DNA from: Brevundimonas diminuta 3F5N
GTDB taxonomy: Bacteria > Pseudomonadota > Alphaproteobacteria > Caulobacterales > Caulobacteraceae
Length of the DNA: 64,000 nt
Direction of reading: 5' to 3'
Assembly (NCBI RefSeq): GCF_900163625.1
Contig: NZ_FUIE01000049.1
Location: 62,001 to 126,000 of the forward strand
This document shows, piece by piece, positions 40,548-49,269 of this stretch. The position numbers were made by a program, and so were the translations under genes. The notes beneath the pieces are model-generated. The model worked only from the letters and a program-made list of their open reading frames with translations. It did no database searches and was not told where the DNA came from. How positions within the stretch are numbered: the first letter of the stretch is position 1; every line of letters begins with the position of its first letter.

Positions 40548-40927
40548 GGCGAGGGCGAGGATAGCGGATTTTGATTCCATATTTCTAATAATATGGAACT
40601 AAATACTTGACCGCAAGTCCGCGTCAGTGACGGCTCGTTGTTGGCGGGGCGTCGGAAAATTCGTCCCATCAGCTTGAGCAAGTTGAAGCGTAGCCGAAGC
40701 GCAAAAGTAGCCTTGGACGGTCGTTTATGGTAAGGGTTGCGCACGGGTCAGCACAACGCATTTGGCACCCCGTCACTTAGTGGCATGTGGGGTGGAACTG
40801 AATTGTCGTCTAGCTGCAGGCACCGGCAAAAGGTGCGATTTTGCACTGTTTATATTGAGAGTTTCAGCACGGCGATGCTCCTTCCCACCCTTTATATGGA
40901 AAGCGGCGCATTGCGGATGCTACGGCG
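40548..40927. other. Intergenic stretch right of the IS
   Basis: No supported gene. A minus-strand frame at 40532-40744 (starting MRNPYHKRPSKATFALRLRF) could be the end of a decayed transposase but shows no motif I can name. Contains the inverted repeat at 40575-40598. Confidence 0.4.
40575..40598. repeat. Perfect 9-bp inverted repeat
   Basis: TTCCATATT, 6-base spacer TCTAAT, AATATGGAA. AT-rich within a GC-rich genome. It could be an operator or a transposon end remnant. Confidence 0.5.
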
Positions 40928-41638
40928 TCATCGCGCCATGGTAGCAAGAGCAGACTCCGCAGCGCGGCGAGGCGCTCGGTCCTTGATGCCGTTGAACTTA
41001 CGCCACCGATAAAACTCCGTTCGGACGTTGCCTTCGTTGAGGCCCTGCGCCCGGGCTTCTTCCAGAGCTTCCGCAAAGGCGGCGGGTTCTCCCTGAGACT
41101 CGCTGATTTGATCAAAGATCGCCCAAGCTTGTCCGCACAGACTTTGCGACTTTGGTCGACGTACTCCGTTTTGTTCGTCGGGGGCTTGCGGCGAGGAGAG
41201 CGGGAGCGTTGCATTTGGATCGCCTAGTCGATCCCATGCATCGCGGTATTCATCGCGGTCGTAGGCGCGCGGATCCAGCCAACGACCGCCCGCACCATTC
41301 TTGTCGACGACGGCGAGCGCCTTTACCTCTTCTTTTCTGATGATGAAGCACGTGGGCGAAGCGGTGCAGGCGTTGATGGTGATGACCCACCAATCGGAGC
41401 GAAGGGCGTCACCATCCTTGCCGAGCGGGACGGCGGAGCGCCGGCTTAAGGCCTTGGATTGTAATCCAAAGAAGACAGTTTCGTCGCCGTTGGTGACGTA
41501 GAGGTCAGAGCCTCTAGCGTTGCGGATGGTTGGCAGAACGTGCCACCCGCGCCGAGACAACTGCCAAGCGGCGAAGTTCAGACCGGCGTTGCCGACCATG
41601 GCGTTTTGATATTGAGAGCGTTTACGAACCACCACCAC
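40928..41638 (-). CDS. Orphan PD-(D/E)xK-like nuclease candidate
   Basis: A 236-residue protein of no family I can name with certainty. Residues 14-65 (GNAGLNFAAWQLSRRGWHVL, then RGSDLYV, FFGLQSKAL) resemble the core of restriction-like endonucleases of the DUF4365 type: an alpha helix, an Asp on a strand (SDLYV), then a Q-x-K strand. Residues 160-230 look like a separate helical domain. GTG 41638 has GGAGACG upstream; ATG 41599 is possible but has no RBS. It stands alone between an IS and the methyltransferase cassette. Function is unknown; defence is possible. Confidence 0.5.
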   Translation of the reverse strand: MVVVRKRSQYQNAMVGNAGLNFAAWQLSRRGWHVLPTIRNARGSDLYVTNGDETVFFGLQSKALSRRSAVPLGKDGDALRSDWWVITINACTASPTCFIIRKEEVKALAVVDKNGAGGRWLDPRAYDRDEYRDAWDRLGDPNATLPLSSPQAPDEQNGVRRPKSQSLCGQAWAIFDQISESQGEPAAFAEALEEARAQGLNEGNVRTEFYRWRKFNGIKDRAPRRAAESALATMAR

Positions 41639-42076
41639 ACCGTCTCCAGCTTGGGTGAGGGGCGGTCCCGGCGGTCAGCCGGGCGTTCGTAACCCTGAGC
41701 GTAGCACAAGGCGCTGCCGCCTTTGGGCAGAGCCTTGGACATGCGCGACAGCCGCCCGGCCAAGTGAAACTTGACCGGCCTACGCTTTTTCGGGGTTACG
41801 ACGCCCCACGGTCGGAAGTGGCCGAACCGCTCTTTGTCAGTGCCATACTGTCCCGGCGCAATGCAATCGGATTACGGGACTATTGCGCTGCTTACCGCTC
41901 CGCTTGCGAAAAGAGCCGGGCGGACGTATCCAAAGGTCATCCGCACACCTCCCGTGACCGTTGTTCGGCCATGAAACCTCTCCGGATCTCGGCGGGGTTC
42001 GACGTGTGGTTCTCCTCCGTGATCGATCAATTTTTTGATCAACGCCTCTCGCACGTCGAGGCACGGAGACAGGGCC
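41639..42076. other. Intergenic stretch before the methyltransferase gene
   Basis: No convincing gene; frames at 41578-41763 (minus) and 41771-41974 (plus) lack homology I recognise. A GATCAA-TTTT-TTGATC inverted repeat (42025-42040) lies 37 bases before the methyltransferase start and may be a regulatory hairpin or operator. This stretch may contain the left boundary of the cassette. Confidence 0.4.
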
Positions 42077-43399
42077 ATGCACCCCCTGCAGGTCACCTAT
42101 CTTAATATCGAACTGTTGCGCCCCAACGTCAGCAATCCCCGGACGCATAGCCGTCGGCAAAAGGAACAACTGGCTCGGGCTATCCAACGCTTCGGGTTCA
42201 CCGTTCCCATCGTGGTGGACGAGGAGGGCGTCATCCTGGCGGGCCACGCCCGCGTCGAGGCCGCCCGCATGCTCGGTATGAGCGAAGTGCCGACCATCCA
42301 ACTCGCCGACATGAGCGAAGCGGATAAGCGGGCCTACGTCATCGCTGACAATAAGCTGGCGCAAAACGCCGGCTGGGATCCGGCGCTGCTGAAGGCCGAG
42401 TTCGAGTTCCTAACCACGCTCGACTTTGATTTCGACATCGCCGTCACCGGTTTTGAACTGCCCGAAATCGAAGGCCTCCTTTTCGGCGGTGGCGACAAGG
42501 AGCCAAAACCTGCGCCTGATGATGCGCCGACGCCCGCGTCGGGAGAGCCGCCCTGCACCCGGCTGGGCGATGTCTGGGACATCGGACCTCATCGCCTCAT
42601 CTGCGGCGACGCTCTCGCCGCGGATACCTATGTCAGCCTGCTCGGCGAGGAAAAGGCGGGCATGGTGTTCGCAGATGCCCCCTACAACGTCCCCATCGCC
42701 GGCCATGTGTCTGGCTTGGGCAAGGCGCAGCATCGCGAGTTCGCCATGGCGTCGGGCGAGATGTCGCCGGAGGCGTTCGCGCAGTTCCTCTTTGGCGTTT
42801 TCACCCATCTCACAAAGGTGACCAGGGATGGCTCCATCCACTTCCATTGCATGGACTGGCGGCACATGAGCGAGATGCTCAGGGCCGGAGGGGCCGCTTA
42901 CACGGAACTCAAAAACCTTTGCGTCTGGGCGAAGACGAACGGCGGAATGGGCTCGCTCTACCGCTCGGCTCATGAACTCGTCTTCGTTTACAAGGCGGGT
43001 CGGGCTCCGCACGTCAATAATGTCGAACTGGGGAAGAACGGCCGCTACCGCACCAATATCTGGACCTATGCTGGGGCCAATAGTTTCCGCTCTGGTCGAG
43101 ACGAGGACCTAGCCGACCACCCCACGGTCAAGCCCATCGCCCTGGTGATGGACGCCATCCTCGACTGTTCCCGCCGCGGCGACATCGTCCTGGACCCCTT
43201 CGCGGGCTCGGGCACCACCCTCTTGGCCGCCCACCGGACCGGGCGCAGGGGCTATGGCGTCGAGATCGACCCGATCTACTGCGACGTCGTCATCCGGCGT
43301 CTGCGCGAACGTACCGGCTTGGTGGCCACGCTCGCTGGCCGATCTTTCGATCAGGTTGCGGTCGAGCGCGCCGCCGCCTCTTTGGAGGATGCGGCATGA
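42077..43399 (+). CDS. ParB-like domain fused to DNA methyltransferase
   Basis: A 440-residue protein. Residues 5-115 form a ParB/Srx-type nuclease domain (NIELLRPNVSNPRTHS, ILAGHARVEAARMLG). The C-terminal part is an amino-methyltransferase of the N4-C/N6-A type: catalytic DAPYN (a variant of DPPY, about 212), HPTVKP and the SAM motif VLDPFAGSGTTLLAAHRTGRRGYGVEID. Such fusions are common in phages and integrative elements of alphaproteobacteria. ATG 42077 has GGAGACAGGG upstream. It heads a small mobile cassette with DUF5681, DUF2924 and a serine recombinase. Confidence 0.88.
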   Translation: MHPLQVTYLNIELLRPNVSNPRTHSRRQKEQLARAIQRFGFTVPIVVDEEGVILAGHARVEAARMLGMSEVPTIQLADMSEADKRAYVIADNKLAQNAGWDPALLKAEFEFLTTLDFDFDIAVTGFELPEIEGLLFGGGDKEPKPAPDDAPTPASGEPPCTRLGDVWDIGPHRLICGDALAADTYVSLLGEEKAGMVFADAPYNVPIAGHVSGLGKAQHREFAMASGEMSPEAFAQFLFGVFTHLTKVTRDGSIHFHCMDWRHMSEMLRAGGAAYTELKNLCVWAKTNGGMGSLYRSAHELVFVYKAGRAPHVNNVELGKNGRYRTNIWTYAGANSFRSGRDEDLADHPTVKPIALVMDAILDCSRRGDIVLDPFAGSGTTLLAAHRTGRRGYGVEIDPIYCDVVIRRLRERTGLVATLAGRSFDQVAVERAAASLEDAA

Positions 43400-43830
43400 G
43401 CGTTCATGACGAGGATGACGATCGGGTCGGCTATCGCCGGCCGCCCAAGCACACCCGGTTCAAAAAGGGCCAGTCCGGCAACCCTCGTGGGCGGCCTCTG
43501 AAGAGGCCGAGCGCCGACACTCCCGGCGAGATCGGCCGGGTTATTCGCGAAGTGAGCCGCATGGAAGTGAGAGGGCCTCAGGGCGAGGAGGTGCCCGTGC
43601 TGATGGCGATCGCCATGGCTTTGGCCAGGAGTGCTTTGAAGGGCAGTGCCGCCGCCGCCAAAGTCTTTTTGGAGGCGCTGGCTCCAGCCCTTGAAGAGAA
43701 CGTCGCCCGTCATCCGGAGCTTAAGCTGATCGATGAGGCGGACCTGGTCACGATCAACCGCCGGCGTCGCTCTAAGGCCAAGCTGGGACGGACCCTGAAA
43801 GACCTGGCCAAGCAATCCCGGAAGAGCTGA
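43396..43830 (+). CDS. DUF5681 family protein
   Basis: A 144-residue basic protein with the DUF5681 hallmark RFKKGQSGNPRGRP near residue 21. The family occurs with phage terminase-like or ParB-methylase genes and its function is unknown. It overlaps the methyltransferase gene by four bases (ATGA) and is followed by a Rho-independent terminator. Confidence 0.85.
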   Translation: MSVHDEDDDRVGYRRPPKHTRFKKGQSGNPRGRPLKRPSADTPGEIGRVIREVSRMEVRGPQGEEVPVLMAIAMALARSALKGSAAAAKVFLEALAPALEENVARHPELKLIDEADLVTINRRRRSKAKLGRTLKDLAKQSRKS

Positions 43831-43853
43831 CGCCGACAAGGGCTTATTCCAGA

Positions 43854-43881
43854 GGGCGCGGAGGGTCTCCGCGCCCTTTTT
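43854..43881 (+). terminator. Rho-independent terminator
   Basis: GGGCGCGGAG / CTCCGCGCCC (10-bp stem, 3-base loop) followed directly by TTTTT. It ends the methyltransferase-DUF5681 transcript. Confidence 0.88.
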
Positions 43882-43990
43882 CTTGGCCGCTTTCGACTGG
43901 ACTGTCCGCTCGGGCGGAGCGTTGGTGCTTCCAGCCTGCTCCTCTCAGGCTGCGGCCGGGGGCGGACGGATTCTAATCTGAGAGGACGCC

Positions 43991-44398
43991 ATGACCGACC
44001 CCCACGTGCCCCTGGACCGCTTGGCGGAGCTGGGACTGGACCAGCTTCGGAGCCGATGGCGATCGCGATATGGAGCGCCGCCGTCGATCCGCTCACGTGA
44101 ACTCCTGGCTCTGATGTTGGCCTGGCGGCTTCAGGCCGAGCGCGACGGGGGCATGGAGACCAGCGTCCGGCGCGCCATGCGACGACCAGGCGCATCGCGC
44201 GGGCTAGCCGCCTTGCCGCCGGGCGCGCGGCTATCCCGAGAATGGAAAGGGATGCGGCACGACGTCATTGTCGAGGGAGACGGCCGCCTGCGCTGGGAGG
44301 GCGGCCTTTTCAACAGCCTGTCGGAAGTCGCCCGCGCCATCACTGGCACGCGCTGGAACGGACCCCGCTTCTTCGGCCTGCGGGAGGAGGGACGATGA
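43991..44398 (+). CDS. DUF2924 family protein
   Basis: A 135-residue protein with the family elements LRSRWRSRYGAPPS, SRELLALMLAWRLQ, PGARLSREWKGMRHDVIVEG and FNSLSEVARAITGTRWNGPRFFGL. DUF2924 genes are typically found directly upstream of a large serine recombinase, as here (ATGA overlap), and probably assist its DNA binding or regulation (inference). Confidence 0.88.
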   Translation: MTDPHVPLDRLAELGLDQLRSRWRSRYGAPPSIRSRELLALMLAWRLQAERDGGMETSVRRAMRRPGASRGLAALPPGARLSREWKGMRHDVIVEGDGRLRWEGGLFNSLSEVARAITGTRWNGPRFFGLREEGR

Positions 44399-46011
44399 GC
44401 CCGCCTCGCATCCGCTGCGCCATCTACACGCGCAAAAGCACCGAAGAGGGGCTGGACCAGGCCTTCAACAGCCTAGACGCCCAGCGCGAGGCCTGCGAAG
44501 CCTACATCAAGAGCCAGGCGGCTGAGGGCTGGGTGTTGGTCCCGACGGCCTACGACGACGGCGGCTTCTCAGGCGGCAATATGGACCGGCCTGCCCTGCA
44601 GCGCCTGCTGGCTCAGGTGGAGGCGGGCCTCATCGACACCATCGTCGTCTACAAGATCGACCGTCTCACCCGGGCTCTGTCCGACTTCGCCCGGATCGTC
44701 GAGCGCCTCGACCGCCGAGGCGCATCCTTCGTCTCCGTGACCCAGGCGTTCAACACCACTACCTCCATGGGGCGGCTGACCCTCAACGTCCTCCTGTCCT
44801 TCGCCCAGTTCGAACGAGAGGTCACCGGGGAACGCATCCGCGACAAGATCGCCGCCTCCAAGAAGAAGGGCATGTGGATGGGGGGCGTGCCGCCCCTGGG
44901 GTACGATCTTCCGACCGATCCGATGAGCAGGGCCCTGGTGGTCAACGAAGCGGAGGCCGAACAGGTACGCCTCCTTTTTCGCCTCTACCTGGAACTGGGC
45001 TCGGTGGCGGCTTTGGCGCAACAGCTCCAAGCCGAGGGCTGGCTGACCCGAGTGCGGATCAGCCGCAAGGGCAACCACTCCGGCGGCGTCCCCTACAGCC
45101 GCGGGGCCCTATTCCACCTGCTTAAGAACCGCATCTACCTCGGTGAGATCGTCCACGGCGACGCCGCCATGCCGGGGCGTCATCCGGCCATCATCGACCT
45201 GGGCCTGTTCGAGGCGGTCCAGCAAAGGCTGAAGGCCAACGCCGTGAGCCACCGGGACCGGCCGCTGCGGTCTGCGGATCTGCCGCTCAAGGGGCTTGTC
45301 CACGATGCGGACGGCCATCGCATGAGCCCATCTTTCGGCTACGGACGAGGCGGCAAGGTCTATCGATATTACGTCTCGGCGCCGCTGCAGCAGGGCGGCA
45401 GGCTCTCTTGCCGATACGGCGCCCTGCGCCGGGTGAGGGCGGAGGCTCTGCACGAGGTCGTGGAGGCGGCGTTGGTCTCTCGCTATGGTCATGGGAGCGG
45501 TCTGCCGCTGGCGGCGCTGCTGGCGCCAGTGACGCGTGTCGACCTATTGGACGAAGAGGTCCGGATTACATTTCGTGCCGATCGCCTTCTCACTGCCGCC
45601 CGCAGGGGGTTGGAGCCGGTGACCGGCGACGCCGCCGCTCTGGCGCTCTCTATACCGGTGCGGTGCCAGGCGCGGGGCGGGCGGGTCGATCAAGTCGGGC
45701 CCGATGGTCGTCCGCTGGCGCATCGCCGTCGGCGGGATCCGGTTCTCATCAAGGGACTACGTCGGGCGCACCAGTTGGCCTCTGGCCTAGGCTGGAACGC
45801 GAGCGATGGCGCCCTGCGCCAGGTCAACGTCGCCGCACCAGCAAGCGCCTATGACCGCAAGCTGGTCCGGCTAGCCTTTCTGGCTCCCGATCTGCAGCGC
45901 GCCATTCTGGAGGGGCGTCAGGCCCCAGGGCTGACCCTCAGCCGCCTCTTGGACGAGCCCATATCGCCGGATTGGGATCGCCAGCGGCGGGTGTTCGGAA
46001 CATCTGCTTAG
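44395..46011 (+). CDS. Large serine recombinase
   Basis: A 538-residue site-specific recombinase. The resolvase domain starts IRCAIYTRKSTEEGLDQAFNSLDAQREACE (catalytic Ser in TRKSTEEG region), with YKIDRLTRALSDFARIVE, and SFAQFEREVTGERIRDK. A recombinase domain follows (about 170-300: GGVPPLGYDL, RGALFHLLKNRIYLGEIVHG). The zinc-ribbon region has no cysteine pairs (MSPSFGYGRGGKVYRYYVS), a variant known in this group. It probably moves the local cassette. Downstream are the 22-bp iterated motif and tRNA-Ser. Confidence 0.9.
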   Translation: MSPPRIRCAIYTRKSTEEGLDQAFNSLDAQREACEAYIKSQAAEGWVLVPTAYDDGGFSGGNMDRPALQRLLAQVEAGLIDTIVVYKIDRLTRALSDFARIVERLDRRGASFVSVTQAFNTTTSMGRLTLNVLLSFAQFEREVTGERIRDKIAASKKKGMWMGGVPPLGYDLPTDPMSRALVVNEAEAEQVRLLFRLYLELGSVAALAQQLQAEGWLTRVRISRKGNHSGGVPYSRGALFHLLKNRIYLGEIVHGDAAMPGRHPAIIDLGLFEAVQQRLKANAVSHRDRPLRSADLPLKGLVHDADGHRMSPSFGYGRGGKVYRYYVSAPLQQGGRLSCRYGALRRVRAEALHEVVEAALVSRYGHGSGLPLAALLAPVTRVDLLDEEVRITFRADRLLTAARRGLEPVTGDAAALALSIPVRCQARGGRVDQVGPDGRPLAHRRRRDPVLIKGLRRAHQLASGLGWNASDGALRQVNVAAPASAYDRKLVRLAFLAPDLQRAILEGRQAPGLTLSRLLDEPISPDWDRQRRVFGTSA

Positions 46012-46481
46012 TCGCGCCAATTAATCATTGGCTACGGGAAGATTACTATCCGTTATTACAAAATTATCATCCCGCTGCGGGACTTTTATCGCCTCGTAAG
46101 CGGCCGAAATCGTTTTTAAGGCCCTGTTCTGCGCGTTTTAGCGTCCTGTTGTGTGGGATTTAATTCCCTGTTCCTGGCAAATGAAATCCCTGTTCCGAGT
46201 TGCAGGGAGTTGGGCCGTCCCCCGTGGAACACTCTGAAACGCCAGAGGAAATAGGGCAAACTGGCCCCCTAGTGACGCTCTTTCGAAAAAGACGGAACAG
46301 GGACATCGCCAAACTCCACCAACTCCAGACCTCGCAGAGACTGAGGGCCCAATAGCCGTCGGGACCGGGCGCAGAAGGCCGGAAACCAAGGCGAACCAGG
46401 GCGGCTTGGCGAGGATTAAAGCGGCGATTACGGAGGGTTGGCCCTCGGCCCCGCAGCTAGAGACAAGCTATGCGGGGTGTG
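46012..46481. other. Noncoding region between recombinase and tRNA-Ser
   Basis: No gene is supported. It contains a four-copy iterated motif (46122-46195), an inverted copy of the motif (46295-46302), and otherwise unremarkable sequence. It is the likely right boundary of the recombinase element. Confidence 0.5.
46122..46195 (+). repeat. Four CCCTGTTC iterons at exact 22-bp spacing
   Basis: CCCTGTTC at 46122, TCCTGTTG at 46144, CCCTGTTC at 46166 and CCCTGTTC at 46188: each start is 22 bases from the last (about two helical turns). An inverted copy GAACAGGG lies at 46295-46302. It could be a protein-binding array such as a recombinase or replication-related site. Confidence 0.65.
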
Positions 46482-46571
46482 TGGCGGACAGGGTGGGATT
46501 CGAACCCACGGTAGGCTTCCACCTACGGCGGTTTTCAAGACCGCTGCCTTAAACCACTCGGCCACCTGTCC
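46482..46571 (-). tRNA. tRNA-Ser(TGA)
   Basis: A 90-base class II tRNA read on the minus strand: acceptor GGACAGG / CCTGTCC, discriminator G with encoded CCA, anticodon loop CTTGAAA (anticodon TGA) in GCGGT/ACCGC, a long variable arm (GTAGGTGGAAGCCTAC) and T-loop GTTCGAATC. Confidence 0.95.
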
Positions 46572-46636
46572 CACGCGAGTCGGGTCGCGTTCGCCTGTGC
46601 ATAGCGGCAAGGCGGGCGTGACCCAAGCGGAAAGCG

Positions 46637-47575
46637 TCAGGCGCGGCCAGCCTTCGACAAGTTGCCCGATCGCGTGACCAGCCAGATGCCGGCGCAGACC
46701 AGAATCAGTGCGATCAAATAGCTCCAGCGCAACATGGACTCGCCCAGGAAAAGCGCCGACAGCGACACGCCAAAGACCGGGATCAGGAAGTTGAAGGCCG
46801 CGATCATCCCCACGGGGTTGTGCTTCAGCAGCAGGCTCCACACCGCAAAGGCGACCGAGGATAGCAGCGCCAGGTAGAGCAACAGCGCGCTCGACGTGAG
46901 GTCGAAACCTTGCAGTTCTCCGCCCATCCCCATGCCAGCGACCGTCAGCATCACGCCGCCGATAAAAAGTTGCCAGCCAGTCATCACCATGGGGTCGAGG
47001 CTGCGCGATAGCCGCTTGCCATAGATGGAGGCCGCCGCCAGGACGAAAGCCGCGATCACGATGAAACCTTCGCCCAGCAGGGTGAAATCAAAGCCGAGCG
47101 CGCCGCCGCCCAGGTTGACTACGACCACGCCCATGAAGCCGATCAGGCAGCCCAGCGCCTTGCGGCCGCTCAGCCGGTCGTCCGCATAGATAAAATGGGC
47201 CAACACAACGCTGAAGAAGACGCTGGTCGCGTTCATGATCGAGGATTTGACGCCCGATGCATGCGCCAGGCCGATATAGAAGAAGACGTATTGGATGGCC
47301 GTCTGGGTCAGCCCCAACAGGGCGACCTGTCCCGCCTGACGACGGCTCATCGCCAGAACAGGCTTCTTCATCGCCATGGCGACGATCAGCAGGATCGCCC
47401 CGGCCAAGGCGAAACGCCATCCCGCAAACAGCAGCTGGCTGGCGATATCGGTCGGCGCGACCTTGAGCATGGCATAGCCGTTCTTGACGGCGGGAAAAGC
47501 GCTGCCCCACAGCGCACAGCACAGGGTGGCGAGAAGGAAGACCCCTGTGCGGGTCTTGTACAGGGAGGGGGTCAA
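46637..47575 (-). CDS. EamA-type drug/metabolite transporter
   Basis: A 312-residue, ten-helix protein of the DMT superfamily with two EamA repeats (ATLCCALWGSAFPAVKNGY in the first; VLAAASIYGKRLSRSLDP region starting the second). The substrate is unknown; such proteins export amino acids or metabolites. The only start near the N-terminus is TTG 47575 with no obvious RBS. Confidence 0.82.
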   Translation of the reverse strand: MTPSLYKTRTGVFLLATLCCALWGSAFPAVKNGYAMLKVAPTDIASQLLFAGWRFALAGAILLIVAMAMKKPVLAMSRRQAGQVALLGLTQTAIQYVFFYIGLAHASGVKSSIMNATSVFFSVVLAHFIYADDRLSGRKALGCLIGFMGVVVVNLGGGALGFDFTLLGEGFIVIAAFVLAAASIYGKRLSRSLDPMVMTGWQLFIGGVMLTVAGMGMGGELQGFDLTSSALLLYLALLSSVAFAVWSLLLKHNPVGMIAAFNFLIPVFGVSLSALFLGESMLRWSYLIALILVCAGIWLVTRSGNLSKAGRA

Positions 47576-47708
47576 GGCGCTCGGTTCTGACGTTCAGCCG
47601 GGGAGGGGCTTTGTCGCAAGGCCATACGCGCAAACGGGACGTTAACCAAACCGGAAACCTCCGCCGTTAATTTCGCCAAAATCCATAATCGGCCGGAGTA
47701 AAAGCATC

Positions 47709-48602
47709 ATGTGGGCGAGACTGCTGAAGGGCGCGATGATCGCCGCCGCCTTCTCGACCCTGGCGGCGTGCGCCAGCTTGGGCGGCAAGGGCGATGCGCC
47801 TGTCGGCGCACCCGTCGTGACCGATCCGGCTCCGATCGTTTCGGGCACCATGCGTCCCTATCAGATCCGCGGCCGCTGGTATCATCCGAAGGAACAGCCC
47901 AACTATGACGAAGTAGGGCAGGCGTCCTGGTACGGCAGCTACCATCACGGTCGTTCAACCTCGACCGGCGAGCGGTTCGACATGAACGGCCTGACCGCCG
48001 CCCATAAGACCTTGCCCCTGCCTAGCCTGGTCGAGGTGACGAACCGCGCCAATGGGCGCCGCGTCATACTGCGCGTCAATGATCGCGGACCCTTTGTCGA
48101 TAACCGCATCATCGATCTGTCGCGTGGCGCCGCCGATGAGCTAGGCCTCCTGCAGCAAGGCGTGGGGGACGTACGCGTTCGCTATGTCGGCCCCGCGCCG
48201 CGTCAGGGCGGAGGAACGGTCCTTCGCCGAGCAGACGCCGACAGCGCGCGCCAGCCTCGACCAACTCAGCCTCCGGTTCAGACGCAGTCGCAAGGACCGC
48301 GCCCCTATTACGAGAACGCAGCGGCTCCGCCCCAACCTGCCCCGCAGCCCGCCTACGCGACAGCGCAGCCGCCGGCATCGAACGCCTATTGGGTCCAGGC
48401 CGGCGCCTATTCTAACCGGCGAGGGGCGGACCAGGTCGCACGGCGCCTCGGGGACAAGGCTGTGGTTCAAAATATCGACAAGGACGGTCGACCGTTGTTC
48501 CGCGTGGTGGTCGGTCCGTGGCCTGATGCAGGGGCCGCCGAAAGAGCCCGTCAGGCCGTTGTGGCGCGCGGCTTTGTCGATGCCTTGTTGATAGGCGACT
48601 GA
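47709..48602 (+). CDS. rlpA: RlpA-like septal lytic transglycosylase lipoprotein with SPOR domain
   Basis: A 297-residue lipoprotein: signal peptide with lipobox LAAC (about 21), RlpA double-psi barrel (QASWYGSYHHGRSTSTGERFDMNGLTAAHKTLPLPSLVEVTN, VNDRGPFVDNRIIDLSRGAA), a Pro/Gln-rich linker and a C-terminal SPOR domain (YWVQAGAYSNRRGADQVARRL). It binds denuded peptidoglycan at the division septum and cleaves it. It precedes tmk-holB-tatD. Confidence 0.92.
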   Translation: MWARLLKGAMIAAAFSTLAACASLGGKGDAPVGAPVVTDPAPIVSGTMRPYQIRGRWYHPKEQPNYDEVGQASWYGSYHHGRSTSTGERFDMNGLTAAHKTLPLPSLVEVTNRANGRRVILRVNDRGPFVDNRIIDLSRGAADELGLLQQGVGDVRVRYVGPAPRQGGGTVLRRADADSARQPRPTQPPVQTQSQGPRPYYENAAAPPQPAPQPAYATAQPPASNAYWVQAGAYSNRRGADQVARRLGDKAVVQNIDKDGRPLFRVVVGPWPDAGAAERARQAVVARGFVDALLIGD

Positions 48603-48642
48603 ACGGGCTTGCTTCCCGCGCCTCGCTCGCCATTGTGCGCGG

Positions 48643-49269
48643 GTGCAGCGAGGCAGATTCATCACTTTCGAAGGCGGCGAGGGCGCCGGCAAAACGACCC
48701 AGGCGCGCCTGCTGGTCGAACGCTTGCGCGCGCGCGGCCTCGACGTGCTCCAGACGCGCGAACCTGGCGGATCGCCGGGAGCCGAGGAGATCCGCAACAT
48801 CGCAGTGTCGGGAGAGGCGGATCGCTGGTCCGCGCGCACCGAGACCCTGTTGATGTATGCGGCGCGCTCGGACCATCTGGAGCGGACGATCTTGCCCGCG
48901 CTCGAGGCTGGGCGCTGGGTGGTCTGCGATCGCTTCGCCGATTCCAGCCGCGTCTATCAAGGCGCGGGCGGCGGAACGCCGGAAAGCCTGATCGAGGCGC
49001 TGGACGACGCCGTGGTCAACGGCGACCAGCCGGACCTGACCCTGGTGTTCGACCTGCCGGTCGAGGTTGGTCTTGATCGAGCTTTCGGTCGCGGTCTGTT
49101 CGAGACCCGCTTCGAATCCAAAGGCCTCGCCTTCCATCAGAAACTGCGCGACGTCTTCCTTCAGGTGGCCGAGCGTCATCCCGAGCGCTGCGTCGTTCTT
49201 GACGCAACGGGCGAGGTCGACGACGTCTCGGCTCGGCTGTGGGCCGTGGTGGAGGAGCGGCTGCTTTGA
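48643..49269 (+). CDS. tmk: Thymidylate kinase
   Basis: A 208-residue enzyme: P-loop FEGGEGAGKTTQ, REPGGSPGAEEIR (DRH/EPGG class II substrate loop), CDRFADSSRVYQG. It phosphorylates dTMP to dTDP. The GTG start at 48643 has a weak AGCGAGG context. It is translationally coupled to holB (TTGA overlap). Confidence 0.95.
   Translation: MQRGRFITFEGGEGAGKTTQARLLVERLRARGLDVLQTREPGGSPGAEEIRNIAVSGEADRWSARTETLLMYAARSDHLERTILPALEAGRWVVCDRFADSSRVYQGAGGGTPESLIEALDDAVVNGDQPDLTLVFDLPVEVGLDRAFGRGLFETRFESKGLAFHQKLRDVFLQVAERHPERCVVLDATGEVDDVSARLWAVVEERLL

Noticed and set aside
39723..40555. 8-base target duplication of the IS
   Set aside because: Flanking octamers CGTGTGGC and GGCGAGGG do not match.
46122..46195. 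Possible CRISPR array
   Set aside because: Repeat is only 8 bases with 14-base intervals; far too short.
46482..46571. tRNA-Ser as attachment site with a duplicated 3' end
   Set aside because: No partial copy of the tRNA 3' end was found at the left side of the recombinase cassette.
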